Assembly (NCBI RefSeq): GCF_937863595.1
Contig: NZ_CALMGQ010000093.1
Span: 1-43,460, forward strand
DNA: 43,460 bases
Direction: 5' to 3'
DNA from: an uncultured Cytophaga sp.
Lineage (GTDB): Bacteria; Bacteroidota; Bacteroidia; Cytophagales; Cytophagaceae
Shown: piece after piece, positions 16,780 through 25,049 of the stretch
Layout of the letters: each line of letters begins with the position of its first letter
Numbering within the stretch: the first letter of the stretch is position 1
The notes under the pieces: generated by a model
What the model was told of the DNA's origin: nothing
What the model saw: the letters and a program-made list of their open reading frames with translations, nothing else
Databases searched by the model: none
Program-made: the position numbers and the translations under genes

Positions 16780-17397
16780 ATGGGATTAACGATTCCGGTA
16801 ATATTAAATTCCGTTAATAACCTCTCAGATGCACGTTATGCGGCAGGAATGGGTGTTGAATTTATGAGTTTTGAAGCAGATGAGAAATCTGACAGATATG
16901 TCGATCCAAATTTGTTTAAAGCAATAACATCTTGGTTATCTGGTATTCAAACAGTAGCAAGCATTTCTGTATTAAATCCGCAAACACTTTCTTCCATTCA
17001 AGAATATTATCAACCAGATTATATTTTATTTGAATCCATTGATGGAATCACACAAACTCAATTGAATGAAATTAAGTGTATTCAAAAAATTAGTCTTTCC
17101 TCCACTAATATATTACATCAGTTAACTTCACTCAATTATAAAATATTTGATGAATCTTCTTATATTTTGCTCGATGTTTCGGAGTGGATGGATTGGAAAG
17201 ATCATTCTGATCTTATTATAACATTAAATGAACAATATCCCATTTTATGGGAATTACCGATTGAACAAGAAGATATTTCTTTTATTCAGTCATTAGAATT
17301 AAAAGGAATTGCTATAAAAGGTGGCGATGAACAACGTCCAGGTTGGAAAGATATGGATGCCTTAATTGATATATTAGAAGCATTAGAAGAAAATTAA
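16780..17397 (+). CDS. TrpF-like TIM-barrel protein lacking the catalytic Cys
   Basis: A 205-residue cytoplasmic protein resembling phosphoribosylanthranilate isomerase (TrpF). The N-terminus aligns around NNLSDARYAAGMGVEFMSF (TrpF: TNLEDA...GADAxGF), DRYVDPNLFKAI corresponds to the SKRYISPE region, and RPGWKDMDALIDIL corresponds to the C-terminal PGKKDHD motif. However, the canonical KICGIT segment reads VILNSVN, replacing the catalytic Cys with Asn, and the phosphate-binding glycine-rich loops are weak. It is therefore unlikely to be an active isomerase. No other trp gene is nearby; instead it is five bases upstream of a PfkB-family kinase, suggesting joint expression. Function unknown; a regulatory or altered-substrate role is possible. 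Confidence 0.65.
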   Translation: MGLTIPVILNSVNNLSDARYAAGMGVEFMSFEADEKSDRYVDPNLFKAITSWLSGIQTVASISVLNPQTLSSIQEYYQPDYILFESIDGITQTQLNEIKCIQKISLSSTNILHQLTSLNYKIFDESSYILLDVSEWMDWKDHSDLIITLNEQYPILWELPIEQEDISFIQSLELKGIAIKGGDEQRPGWKDMDALIDILEALEEN

Positions 17398-17402
17398 AAG
17401 AT

Positions 17403-18338
17403 ATGAAAAGTTCTATTTTTACACTGACATTGAGTCCCGCTTTTGATAAAAGCACTTCAGTTGATCGTGTACAACCTGAGCACAAATTACGCTGTGATAA
17501 TCCTATATACCAACCAGGTGGTGGCGGTATAAATGTATCTCGAGCTATTAAGAAATTAAAAGGTCAATCTGTAGCGCTCTACCCTATTGGTGGAGATACG
17601 GGCAACCATTTCAAATCCCTGCTTACAGAAGAAGGGATTGAACAAATCACATTTCAAATTAAAAATTGGACACGAGAAAACTTTATAGTTGTTGAACGTG
17701 AGACCAATCACCAATATCGTTTTGGAATGCCTGGTTCTGAAATTTATAAAGAAGAGTGGGAACAAATGCTTGCGGTGATTCAAGATCCTAAAAATGATTT
17801 TGAATATTTTGTAGTTAGTGGTAGTACGCCTAAAGGGGTGCCTGACGAGTTTTATTCTCGTTTATCAAAAATTGTTTCGCAGAAAAATGCGCGTTTGGTT
17901 CTAGATACTTCTGGAGATGCATTAAAACATTCTTTAAAAGAAGGGATATTTTTATGCAAACCAAACATCAATGAATTGAGTGAAATTGTTGGTAAAGAAT
18001 TGGTTACTAAAGAACAGCAAGAAGCAGCTGCAATGGAAATTATCCATTCAGGAAAGGTTGAGATTCTTGTGGTTTCTTTGGGGGAAAATGGTGCATTGCT
18101 TGCTTCTAAAGAAGGGATTCATCATGTAGTTGCACCAAAAATTGAAAAGAAAAGTACGGTAGGTGCTGGAGATAGTATGGTTGCTGGTATGGTATTAAGT
18201 TTATCTAGAGGTAAATCATATGAAGATGTTTTAAAATACGGAGTAGCTTGCGGTACGGCAGCAACAATGAATTTTGGAACGGAGTTATGTAAATTAAAAG
18301 ATGTAGAACATATTTATTCTGAATTAGGCGGAAAATAA
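17403..18338 (+). CDS. pfkB: PfkB-family sugar-phosphate kinase (1-/6-phosphofructokinase type)
   Basis: A 311-residue ribokinase-fold kinase that phosphorylates a sugar phosphate, most likely fructose 6-phosphate or fructose 1-phosphate. The family signatures are clear: TLTLSPAFDKSTSVDRV at the N-terminus, QPGGGGINVSRAIKKL (substrate-binding glycine loop), LCKPNINELSEIVG, and the second PfkB signature KKSTVGAGDSMVAGMVLSL with the catalytic Asp in GAGDS. Length is normal for the LacC/FruK/PfkB branch. It lies immediately after the TrpF-like gene (5-base gap) and just before the POT transporter. Without a PTS gene nearby, PfkB-type 6-phosphofructokinase is favoured over FruK, but the sequence alone does not settle it. 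Confidence 0.87.
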   Translation: MKSSIFTLTLSPAFDKSTSVDRVQPEHKLRCDNPIYQPGGGGINVSRAIKKLKGQSVALYPIGGDTGNHFKSLLTEEGIEQITFQIKNWTRENFIVVERETNHQYRFGMPGSEIYKEEWEQMLAVIQDPKNDFEYFVVSGSTPKGVPDEFYSRLSKIVSQKNARLVLDTSGDALKHSLKEGIFLCKPNINELSEIVGKELVTKEQQEAAAMEIIHSGKVEILVVSLGENGALLASKEGIHHVVAPKIEKKSTVGAGDSMVAGMVLSLSRGKSYEDVLKYGVACGTAATMNFGTELCKLKDVEHIYSELGGK

Positions 18339-18376
18339 ATTCATAATTGATCCTATATTTTTTATCAATCTTTCCT

Positions 18377-19981
18377 ATGAATAATCAAAGAATACAAACA
18401 TCAACAACAAACGGAATGCCCTCAGGTATTCCGTTTATTGTTGGTAACGAAGCTGCAGAACGTTTTAGCTTCTATGGAATGCGAGCGATACTTGCCGTCT
18501 TTATGACCAGTTATTTACATATGACTGAAAGTACTTCAACTGAATGGGCGCATACATTTAATTCTGCAGTGTACTTCACTCCTATTTTAGGCGCATTTTT
18601 AGCTGATATTTTTATTGGCAAATACAAAACCATTTTATATCTCTCTGTACTTTATTGTTTTGGTCATTTGGTTTTAGCACTCAATGAATCGAAGGAAGGT
18701 TTATTTTGGGGATTAACATTAATATCCATTGGTGCAGGTGGCATAAAACCTTGTGTTTCTGCACACGTGGGTGATCAATTTGGAACGAATAATAAACACT
18801 TAATTGAAAAAGTGTTTTCAATATTTTATTTCGCCGTTAATTTCGGATCGCTATTTAGTACGTTACTGATTCCATATTTATTGGAACACTACGGCCCTGC
18901 GTATGCATTCGGATTACCAGGCATATTGATGTTTGTCGCTACAGTCATATTTTGGTCGGGCAGAAATAGATTCGTTCATGTTCCTCCATTTGGAAAAGCT
19001 TATTTTAAAACAATTTTTAGTAAGGAAGCTTTATCTGCAATCGGCCGGTTGGTTTTTATATTTGCTTTTATTGCAATCTTTTGGTCTTTATATGATCAAA
19101 GTGCAAGTACCTGGGTATATCAATCTAAAAGTGCTTTCTTAAATAAGGAAATCGATTTATTCGGATTTATACAATTCACACTGCTTCCCTCTCAGATACA
19201 AGCAGCCAATCCAATTTTAGTTCTTATTCTGATTCCTATCTTTTCTTTATACATATATCCAGCACTTAATAAAATTATTACATTAAAGCCTTTAATTAAG
19301 ATATTGATTGGCATGTTTATGTGTGTACTTGCTTTTTTAGTCGTAGCATATATTGAAAAAAGAATTTCTAACGGAATCGAGACAAGTGTTTGGTGGCAGT
19401 TTTTGGCTTATTTAATTTTAACCATGGCTGAAGTAATGGTATCTATAACGGCTTTAGAGTTTTCATATACCCAGGCTCCCAATCAAATGAAATCAACAGT
19501 AATGGGGATCTTTATGTTTTCAATTTCATTGGGTAATATTTTAGTAGCTGTAATATCACATTATAACAATCTTCATGTTGAAGTTGCAACAATTAAAGTT
19601 GGCTCAACAACTTCAATTTCACTAGAAAACTATACACCGATAAAAGGAGAAAAAATAGAATTTGAAGAGGGATCAGGTCTTTTTATACTTCAAAAGAACA
19701 TAAAGACAGGTGTTTTAGATACCATTTCGCTTTCTGGTACCTATTTAGTAGGTAAAGTAGATGCTCCATCCAACTCATTTACCCTTCAAGATAATGGATG
19801 GAATAATATTAGCACAATAAAAAGATCAGCATTACCTGAACACTATAAAGTTGTATTTCATCGATTCAAACATGAGGCCTATTTCTATATGTATGCCTTG
19901 TTAATGTTTGTTACTGCTATTTTATTTATTGGTGTTGCGCTTAAATATAAAGGAAAAACCTACATACAAGGTGAAGCATAA
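18377..19981 (+). CDS. POT-family proton-dependent oligopeptide transporter
   Basis: A 534-residue inner-membrane transporter of the POT/PTR branch of the major facilitator superfamily, importing di- and tripeptides with protons. The family motif ERFSFYGMRAILAVFM is at about residues 27-42. ALLADIFIGKYKTI-like sequence (AFLADIFIGKYKTILY) follows, then GTNNKHLIEKVFSIFYFAVN with the FYxxxN POT signature. A beta-rich insert of about 100 residues (HVEVATIKVGS to HYKVVFHRFKH) sits between the last two membrane segments. I chose the ATG at 18377, as the earlier TTG at 18347 adds ten unrelated residues. The stop codon lies inside a 24-bp tandem duplication. Confidence 0.92.
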   Translation: MNNQRIQTSTTNGMPSGIPFIVGNEAAERFSFYGMRAILAVFMTSYLHMTESTSTEWAHTFNSAVYFTPILGAFLADIFIGKYKTILYLSVLYCFGHLVLALNESKEGLFWGLTLISIGAGGIKPCVSAHVGDQFGTNNKHLIEKVFSIFYFAVNFGSLFSTLLIPYLLEHYGPAYAFGLPGILMFVATVIFWSGRNRFVHVPPFGKAYFKTIFSKEALSAIGRLVFIFAFIAIFWSLYDQSASTWVYQSKSAFLNKEIDLFGFIQFTLLPSQIQAANPILVLILIPIFSLYIYPALNKIITLKPLIKILIGMFMCVLAFLVVAYIEKRISNGIETSVWWQFLAYLILTMAEVMVSITALEFSYTQAPNQMKSTVMGIFMFSISLGNILVAVISHYNNLHVEVATIKVGSTTSISLENYTPIKGEKIEFEEGSGLFILQKNIKTGVLDTISLSGTYLVGKVDAPSNSFTLQDNGWNNISTIKRSALPEHYKVVFHRFKHEAYFYMYALLMFVTAILFIGVALKYKGKTYIQGEA

Positions 19982-20004
19982 ACCTACATACAAGGTGAAG
20001 CATA
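19957..20004 (+). repeat. 24-bp perfect tandem duplication across a stop codon
   Basis: The 24 bases at 19957-19980 are repeated exactly at 19981-20004. The TAA stop of the POT transporter is formed at the join of the copies (19979-19981), so the second copy is untranslated and the protein is unaffected. This is a recent slippage duplication. Confidence 0.95.
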
Positions 20005-20058
20005 AACTACCCTTCCATAATATTTTTGCTAGAAATTTCTTTATATCAATAAATTAGT

Positions 20059-20066
20059 TATCTTTG
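20059..20066 (+). promoter_or_regulatory. Candidate -7 promoter element for the DEAD-box helicase
   Basis: TATCTTTG matches the Bacteroidota -7 consensus TAnnTTTG and lies 241 bases before the helicase ATG, which implies an unusually long untranslated leader. A TTTTTG at 20023-20028 is too far away to be an ideal -33 element. Confidence 0.55.
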
Positions 20067-20070
20067 CATG

Positions 20071-20306
20071 TCTTTTGAGTAATGTGTTGGCAAATGGCTG
20101 ACTTAATTCACAAGGAATGTACGTGCAACGTACCGCTGATAAAATACCACCCAATAGTCTCGAGGTAGGCTATGCTACTTGTCAATCTGTTTCTAAGATT
20201 AATAGATTTTGATGTCCCAAGGTATTTTTTCATTACACCTTTCGGATATATTATGTAATCTAGAAAAGACGACGAAATAATTCATTTAATAAATAAAAAA
20301 CATCCT
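20071..20306 (+). promoter_or_regulatory. Long structured 5' leader of the DEAD-box helicase gene
   Basis: This leader fills most of the 325-base gap before the helicase gene and has no plausible ORF. Visible pairings are a GTACG/CGTAC hairpin (20119-20133), an 8-bp long-range helix AAAATACC (20141-20148) with GGTATTTT (20221-20228), an internal AATCT/AGATT hairpin (20184-20200), and ATTACA (20232-20237) with TGTAAT (20254-20259). Together these suggest a folded RNA domain ending about 50 bases before the start codon. Cold-shock helicase genes in other bacteria have long regulatory leaders, so autoregulation or temperature response is a reasonable inference. An independent small RNA is the alternative. 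Confidence 0.5.
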
Positions 20307-22046
20307 ATGTTATTTAAAGACCTTGGTTTGTCTCCTGAAGTTGTGGAGGCTATCGAATCTATTGGCTATTCTGAAGCTACTCCTATCCAGGAAAAAACAA
20401 TTCCAATTTTAATGACAGGCAAAGACCTTACAGGTCAAGCACAAACAGGTACAGGTAAAACTGCAGCCTTCGGTATCCCTGCTATTGAACATGTTGATAT
20501 TTCTATCAACCAAACACAATCATTAATCCTTTGCCCTACGCGTGAACTTGCTTTACAAGTTGCAACTGAATTAAAAAAAATATCTAAATTCAAAAAAGGC
20601 TTACGTGTACTTGCTGTATACGGTGGTGAATCAATCGAAAGACAAATTAAAGACTTGAAATTTGGTGCACACATTGTTGTAGGTACTCCAGGTCGTATTA
20701 TTGATCACTTAGATAGACGCACATTAAATGCTTCTAACATTTCTCAAATCATTTTAGATGAGGCAGATGAAATGTTGAACATGGGTTTCAGAGAAGACAT
20801 CGAATTAATTTTGACACGTTTGCCAGAACAACGTCAAACAGTTTTATTCTCTGCAACGCTTGCACCGCCTATCTTGGCACTTGCTAAACGTTTCCAGAAC
20901 AATCCTGAGATCATTAAAATTGAGAGAAAAGAATTAACAATCAGTACGGTTGAACAATTCTATTACTTAGTTCGCAATGCTCAAAAAACAGAAATTGTTA
21001 CTCAAATTATTGATTTGAATAACTTACAATTGATGTTGATTTTCTGTAACACAAAACGTAAAGTTGAAGAAGTTACAGACGAATTAAAAGCGTACGGTCA
21101 CAATCCTATCAGCTTACACGGTGATAAAACACAACGTGACAGAACGGATGTAATGAACAAATTCCGTAAAGGTCAAGCAAATATTCTTGTTGCTACAGAC
21201 GTTGCAGCACGTGGTATTGACGTTACAGGTGTTGATGCAGTAATTAACTACGATGTCCCTTTGGATATCGAAAATTACGTTCACCGTATCGGTAGAACAG
21301 GTAGAGCTGGTCAATTAGGTAAATCATTCACATTAGTTACTAATGATGAGAAATACAAATTGAGAGACATCGAACGTTACACAAAAGCAACAATCGAAAA
21401 AGCAGAAACTCCTACACGTCAGGAATTAATTGCTTACAAAAAAGATAAATTAGCTACACGTATTACTGCTGAATTAGAGAAACCAAACATCAAAATTTGG
21501 TCTGATTTATTAGAAGAATACAAAGAAAAAGGAATTACATCGGATCAAATTGCGATTGCGTTACTTTCAAAAGAAATGAAAGATTTGGCTGAGCCAGAAC
21601 GTAAAGTTTATGAAGATCGTGGTGATCGTAACCGTGGCGATCGTAATGATCGTGGTGGCCGTTTTGATCGTGGAGACAGAAGAGATGCACCTCGTAGAGA
21701 TGGTCGTTCTTCAGAACGTTTCGGCGATAGACCAGCTGCTTCAAGAGACCGTGATGGTGGCGAAAGACGTGAAAGAACGCCTAGACCAAGAACAAGTGAT
21801 GCAAGTATGGCACGTTTATTCGTAAACGTTGGTCGTATCGATCGTATCTCTCCTGGTGATATCGTTGGTGCATTTGCTGGTGAAGCAAACATCAAAGGTT
21901 CTCAAATTGGACAAATTGATATCTTCGATAAATATTCTTTTGTTGAACTTCCTCATGATTTGGTTGACCAAGTTATGGACGGTATGCGTAACAATAAAAT
22001 TAAAGGAAAATCAATCAACATCGAAATTTCGAACGGTAAGCAATAA
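20307..22046 (+). CDS. deaD: DEAD-box RNA helicase with RG-rich linker and DbpA-type RNA-binding domain
   Basis: A 579-residue ATP-dependent RNA helicase, likely acting in ribosome assembly and cold adaptation. Core motifs in order are: Q motif (YSEATPIQEKTIP), motif I AQTGTGKTAAFG, Ia PTRELALQV, TPGRI, II LDEADEMLNMGF (about residue 152), III SATLAPP, then the second RecA domain with LIFCNTKRKVEEV, ATDVAARGIDV and HRIGRTGRAG. A basic Arg/Gly/Asp-rich disordered linker (about residues 435-500, repeated RGDR/DRGD units) leads to a C-terminal DbpA-type RNA-binding domain (RLFVNVGRIDRISPGDIVG). This arrangement matches DeaD/CsdA. It has a long structured leader and is followed two bases later by rsmE. 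Confidence 0.95.
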   Translation: MLFKDLGLSPEVVEAIESIGYSEATPIQEKTIPILMTGKDLTGQAQTGTGKTAAFGIPAIEHVDISINQTQSLILCPTRELALQVATELKKISKFKKGLRVLAVYGGESIERQIKDLKFGAHIVVGTPGRIIDHLDRRTLNASNISQIILDEADEMLNMGFREDIELILTRLPEQRQTVLFSATLAPPILALAKRFQNNPEIIKIERKELTISTVEQFYYLVRNAQKTEIVTQIIDLNNLQLMLIFCNTKRKVEEVTDELKAYGHNPISLHGDKTQRDRTDVMNKFRKGQANILVATDVAARGIDVTGVDAVINYDVPLDIENYVHRIGRTGRAGQLGKSFTLVTNDEKYKLRDIERYTKATIEKAETPTRQELIAYKKDKLATRITAELEKPNIKIWSDLLEEYKEKGITSDQIAIALLSKEMKDLAEPERKVYEDRGDRNRGDRNDRGGRFDRGDRRDAPRRDGRSSERFGDRPAASRDRDGGERRERTPRPRTSDASMARLFVNVGRIDRISPGDIVGAFAGEANIKGSQIGQIDIFDKYSFVELPHDLVDQVMDGMRNNKIKGKSINIEISNGKQ

Positions 22047-22048
22047 TA

Positions 22049-22756
22049 ATGAGCCATTTGTTTTTAAACAAAGACGTTTATTCATGCATACTTGATGAAC
22101 AGGAATCTGTTCATGTTGTAAAAGTTCTTAGATTAAAAGAAGGTGATGCCATTACTGTGACAAACGGTAATGGCATTATTGTTTCTGCTGAAATCACAAA
22201 AGCAGATCATCGCAAATGCGGATATAAAATAATTGAAGAACAAAAGCTAGATAAACGATCCGAAGCAGCTATTCACATTGCAATCGCTCCTACTAAAAAT
22301 ATGGAACGCATGGAATGGCTCGTTGAAAAATGTACCGAGTTTGGCGTAGACGCATTTAGTTTTGTGTTAACCGAACATTCAGAAAGAAAAAACTTAACGG
22401 TATCTAAATTAGAAAAAACATCGTTCGCTGCAATCAAACAAAGCGGACAACCTTTTCTACCACATTTTAGTGAGTTGATAACGTATAATCAGTTCTTGGA
22501 ACAAGATTTTTCGTCCTATGTATATAAATTAATTGCTTGTTTAGACGAAGATCCGAAACCAACACTTATGAAATTGGTAGAAGCGCATCAATCATGTCTA
22601 GTATTAATTGGGCCTGAAGGTGATTTTACCCCAACGGAAGTAAAAAGAGCAGTTGATAAAGGATTTGTTAAAATATCCTTAGGAAATTCTATCTTGCGAA
22701 CAGAAACAGCAGCAATTGCTTCTTGTCATATTCTGAATTTAATTCAAGAGAAATGA
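22049..22756 (+). CDS. rsmE: 16S rRNA (uracil1498-N3)-methyltransferase RsmE
   Basis: SPOUT-class methyltransferase that methylates N3 of U1498 in 16S rRNA using S-adenosylmethionine. It is 235 residues long. The N-terminal PUA-like part is visible as QESVHVVKVLRLKEGDAITV, and the SPOUT knot motifs as APTKNMERMEWLVEKCTEFG, LVLIGPEGDFTPTEVKRA and SLGNSILRTETAAIASCHI, which form the SAM pocket. It begins two bases after the helicase stop and shares an ATGA start/stop overlap with the next gene, so it is in one transcription unit with the helicase. Both neighbours to the left act on rRNA, making a ribosome-maturation theme likely. Confidence 0.96.
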   Translation: MSHLFLNKDVYSCILDEQESVHVVKVLRLKEGDAITVTNGNGIIVSAEITKADHRKCGYKIIEEQKLDKRSEAAIHIAIAPTKNMERMEWLVEKCTEFGVDAFSFVLTEHSERKNLTVSKLEKTSFAAIKQSGQPFLPHFSELITYNQFLEQDFSSYVYKLIACLDEDPKPTLMKLVEAHQSCLVLIGPEGDFTPTEVKRAVDKGFVKISLGNSILRTETAAIASCHILNLIQEK

Positions 22757-23409
22757 AAACAATTTTAATAGTACTTACTTCTCTCCTATTACTTAGTTCC
22801 TCTACCTTACAGCCATCTTTTAAGATTGCAAAATTAAAATATCAAGGAGGTGGTGATTGGTATGCAAACAAAACATCCTTACCCAATCTGATTGAGTTTT
22901 GCAATAAGAATGTTGGAGTGAATATTGCTTCTGAAGAAAGTATTGTAGAAGCTGGTAGTGTAGACATCTTTCAATACCCCTTCGTGCATATGACGGGGCA
23001 TGGCAATGTCGTTTTTACATCAAATGAAATTCAAAATTTACGTAATTATTTAATTGGTGGTGGCTTCTTACACATTGATGATAATTATGGAATGGATAAA
23101 TTTATTCGTCCAGAAATAAAAAAAATATTTCCAGAATCAGAACTTATTGAATTGCCTTTTACGCACGAAATCTATCATCAGAAATATAATTTCAATAACG
23201 GCTTACCTAAAGTGCATGAACATGATGGAAAAACACCTAAGGGTTATGGTGTTTTATATAAGGGAAGATTGGTCTTATTTTACACCTATGAATGCGATTT
23301 AGGTAATGGATGGGAAGACAAACAAATCTATAACGACTCGGATGAAATACGTACAAAAGCCTTACAAATGGGTGCTAATATTATTTCTTTTGCACTAACA
23401 TCGTATTAA
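22753..23409 (+). CDS. DUF4159 domain protein, exported
   Basis: A 218-residue protein with an N-terminal signal-like hydrophobic segment (ILIVLTSLLLLSSSTLQ), followed by the DUF4159 domain. Its features are FKIAKLKYQGGGDWYANKT, SVDIFQYPFVHMTGHGNVVF, LRNYLIGGGFLHIDDNYG and GVLYKGRLVLFYTYECDLGNGWED. The GGGFLHIDD stretch and the fold resemble glutamine-amidotransferase-like domains found in Bacteroidota and other bacteria, but the function is unknown. The ATG at 22753 overlaps the rsmE stop (ATGA), which indicates translational coupling and decides against the longer frame starting at 22723. It is probably periplasmic; pairing with rsmE is a recurring arrangement in this phylum as I recall it. 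Confidence 0.85.
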   Translation: MKTILIVLTSLLLLSSSTLQPSFKIAKLKYQGGGDWYANKTSLPNLIEFCNKNVGVNIASEESIVEAGSVDIFQYPFVHMTGHGNVVFTSNEIQNLRNYLIGGGFLHIDDNYGMDKFIRPEIKKIFPESELIELPFTHEIYHQKYNFNNGLPKVHEHDGKTPKGYGVLYKGRLVLFYTYECDLGNGWEDKQIYNDSDEIRTKALQMGANIISFALTSY

Positions 23410-23464
23410 TCAACTTAAATCAATACACTTATAAATAAATCACGTTTTTACGCAACTAATTCAC

Positions 23465-23472
23465 TAAATTTG
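23465..23472 (+). promoter_or_regulatory. Candidate -7 promoter element for the desaturase gene
   Basis: TAAATTTG fits the TAnnTTTG consensus, 31 bases before the desaturase ATG, with a T-rich tract (23445-23449) about 15 bases upstream as a weak -33 element. Confidence 0.5.
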
Positions 23473-23503
23473 TTGTTCTAAACAAAACCAAAATATCCTA
23501 AAA

Positions 23504-24265
23504 ATGACTGGTACAGCTTGGCCTATTATCATCTTCTTTGTTGCACATTGGTATTTATCTTTGTTCAGCCAAACATTTTTCTTGCACAGATATTCTGCGC
23601 ACGGAATGTTTAAAATGAATAAGTTCTGGGAAAAATTCTTTTTTATATTCTTGTACATAACTCAAGGTTCTTCTTATTTGAACCCAAGAGCATATGGTGC
23701 ACTTCATAGAATGCACCATGCGTATAGCGATACTGAAAAGGATCCACACTCTCCGTTGTATTCTAGAAATGCATTTGTGATGATGTACAAAACGAAGAAT
23801 ATTTACAATTCTGTTTTAAGAAGGGAGAATGCATTAGAAGACAAATTTAGTAAAAATTTACCCGAGTGGTCTTTCATAGATAACATGGGCGACTCATGGA
23901 TCTCAAGAATTGTTTGGGGTACTTTATATGTATTCTTTTACATTGCTTTTGTTCCACCACATATGTGGTATCTATATTTATTGTTACCAATACATTTCTT
24001 AATGGGACCTGTACACGGTGCTATTGTTAACTGGTTTGGACATAAATTAGGCTATCAAAATTTTGATAACAAAGATGCTTCTAGAAACACATTAGCAATG
24101 GATGTTTTATTAGGTGGCGAATTATTTCAAAACAATCACCACATGTATGGTAGCAGACCTAACTTCGCTATGAAGTGGTACGAATTTGATCCTACTTATC
24201 CTGTTATAAAAGTATTACATTATATGCATGTTATTCGTTTGGTGAATCCAGATGCTAAAGCATAA
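23504..24265 (+). CDS. Membrane fatty-acid (acyl-CoA delta-9 type) desaturase
   Basis: A 253-residue integral membrane di-iron desaturase that introduces a double bond into acyl chains, adjusting membrane fluidity. The three histidine boxes of the family are present: HRYSAH at residues 28-33, HRMHH at 68-72, and NNHHMYG near 205-211. Hydrophobic segments lie at about 5-27, 45-57 and 135-170. It is shorter than eukaryotic stearoyl-CoA desaturases, as usual for bacterial members. It is a single-gene unit, with its own candidate promoter and a strong terminator right after the stop. The electron donor is not visible nearby. Confidence 0.9.
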   Translation: MTGTAWPIIIFFVAHWYLSLFSQTFFLHRYSAHGMFKMNKFWEKFFFIFLYITQGSSYLNPRAYGALHRMHHAYSDTEKDPHSPLYSRNAFVMMYKTKNIYNSVLRRENALEDKFSKNLPEWSFIDNMGDSWISRIVWGTLYVFFYIAFVPPHMWYLYLLLPIHFLMGPVHGAIVNWFGHKLGYQNFDNKDASRNTLAMDVLLGGELFQNNHHMYGSRPNFAMKWYEFDPTYPVIKVLHYMHVIRLVNPDAKA

Positions 24266-24281
24266 GTTAGATTAAGAGATT

Positions 24282-24322
24282 AAAAAAAAGATCCCGCTAA
24301 TTATTTAGCGGGATCTTTTTTT
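24282..24322 (+). terminator. Strong Rho-independent terminator after the desaturase gene
   Basis: An 18-bp perfect stem (24283-24300 with 24305-24322) including GATCCCGCTAA/TTAGCGGGATC, with a 4-base loop TTAT. It is flanked by A and T tracts so it could work in both directions. It lies about 17 bases after the desaturase stop. Confidence 0.95.
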
Positions 24323-24387
24323 ATCTAAATTTATCTTTTACAACTTATAATAGACAAAATAATAAGGAGCTAAAACTATTCTGTATA

Positions 24388-24918
24388 ATGATTACAATCA
24401 ACTGGCAACCAAATATACTTGAAGATAATCTAATCCGTTTAACACCTCTAACTGAATATGATTTTGATGTGCTTCATAAAGTAGCTAGTGATCCACTCAT
24501 TTGGGAACAACATCCTACAAAAGACAGATATAAAAAAGAAGTTTTTCAGCTATTCTTTGACGAGGCTGTTGAGTCTCATATGGCTTTCCTTATTATTGAT
24601 AAGGAAAGTAGTGAAATCATTGGTTCAACACGCTATTATGATTATAAAGCAGAGACTTGCACTATTGCTATTGGCTATACATTTTTAGCAAAACAGTATT
24701 GGGGCAGACAATACAATAAATCAGTTAAAAAAATGCTACTTGATTATGCATTTCAATTTGTCGACAAGGTGTTTTTTCATGTAGGATCCACAAACACACG
24801 ATCACAGATTGCGGTATCAAAAATTGGAGCCCTAAAAGTAAATGAAATAGACTTTGACTATTACGGAAAAAAAGTATTGCATTTTGAATACTTGATTGAA
24901 AAAACGGACTGGAAGTAA
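24388..24918 (+). CDS. GNAT-family N-acetyltransferase (RimJ/RimL type)
   Basis: A 176-residue GCN5-related acetyltransferase that would transfer an acetyl group from acetyl-CoA to an amine. The N-terminus LEDNLIRLTPLTEYDFDVLH is typical of the RimJ/RimL branch. The central strands AFLIIDKESSEIIGSTRYYD and CTIAIGYTFLAKQYWGRQYN include the acetyl-CoA-binding region; the usual R/Q-x-x-G-x-G/A loop appears as YWGRQYNKSVKKMLLDYAF. FFHVGSTNTRSQIAVSKIG is the conserved Asn-containing motif near the C-terminus. The substrate may be a protein N-terminus, an amino acid or a small molecule. It stands alone after the desaturase terminator. Confidence 0.87.
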   Translation: MITINWQPNILEDNLIRLTPLTEYDFDVLHKVASDPLIWEQHPTKDRYKKEVFQLFFDEAVESHMAFLIIDKESSEIIGSTRYYDYKAETCTIAIGYTFLAKQYWGRQYNKSVKKMLLDYAFQFVDKVFFHVGSTNTRSQIAVSKIGALKVNEIDFDYYGKKVLHFEYLIEKTDWK

Positions 24919-25049
24919 TTAAATTGTCTGAATCTAGATTTGAAAAAAATAAGTAGATACTAAGATTGCTTATGAACACAAAAAAAAGTTACGATATACT
25001 TATTCATATCACGGTAATCTTATACATTCATCATTCCTTTTAATCGGGA

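Noticed and set aside
21608..21895. Minus-strand and alternate-frame open frames over the helicase tail
   Set aside because: They are shadows of the repetitive Arg/Gly/Asp-rich linker, whose codons leave other frames open.
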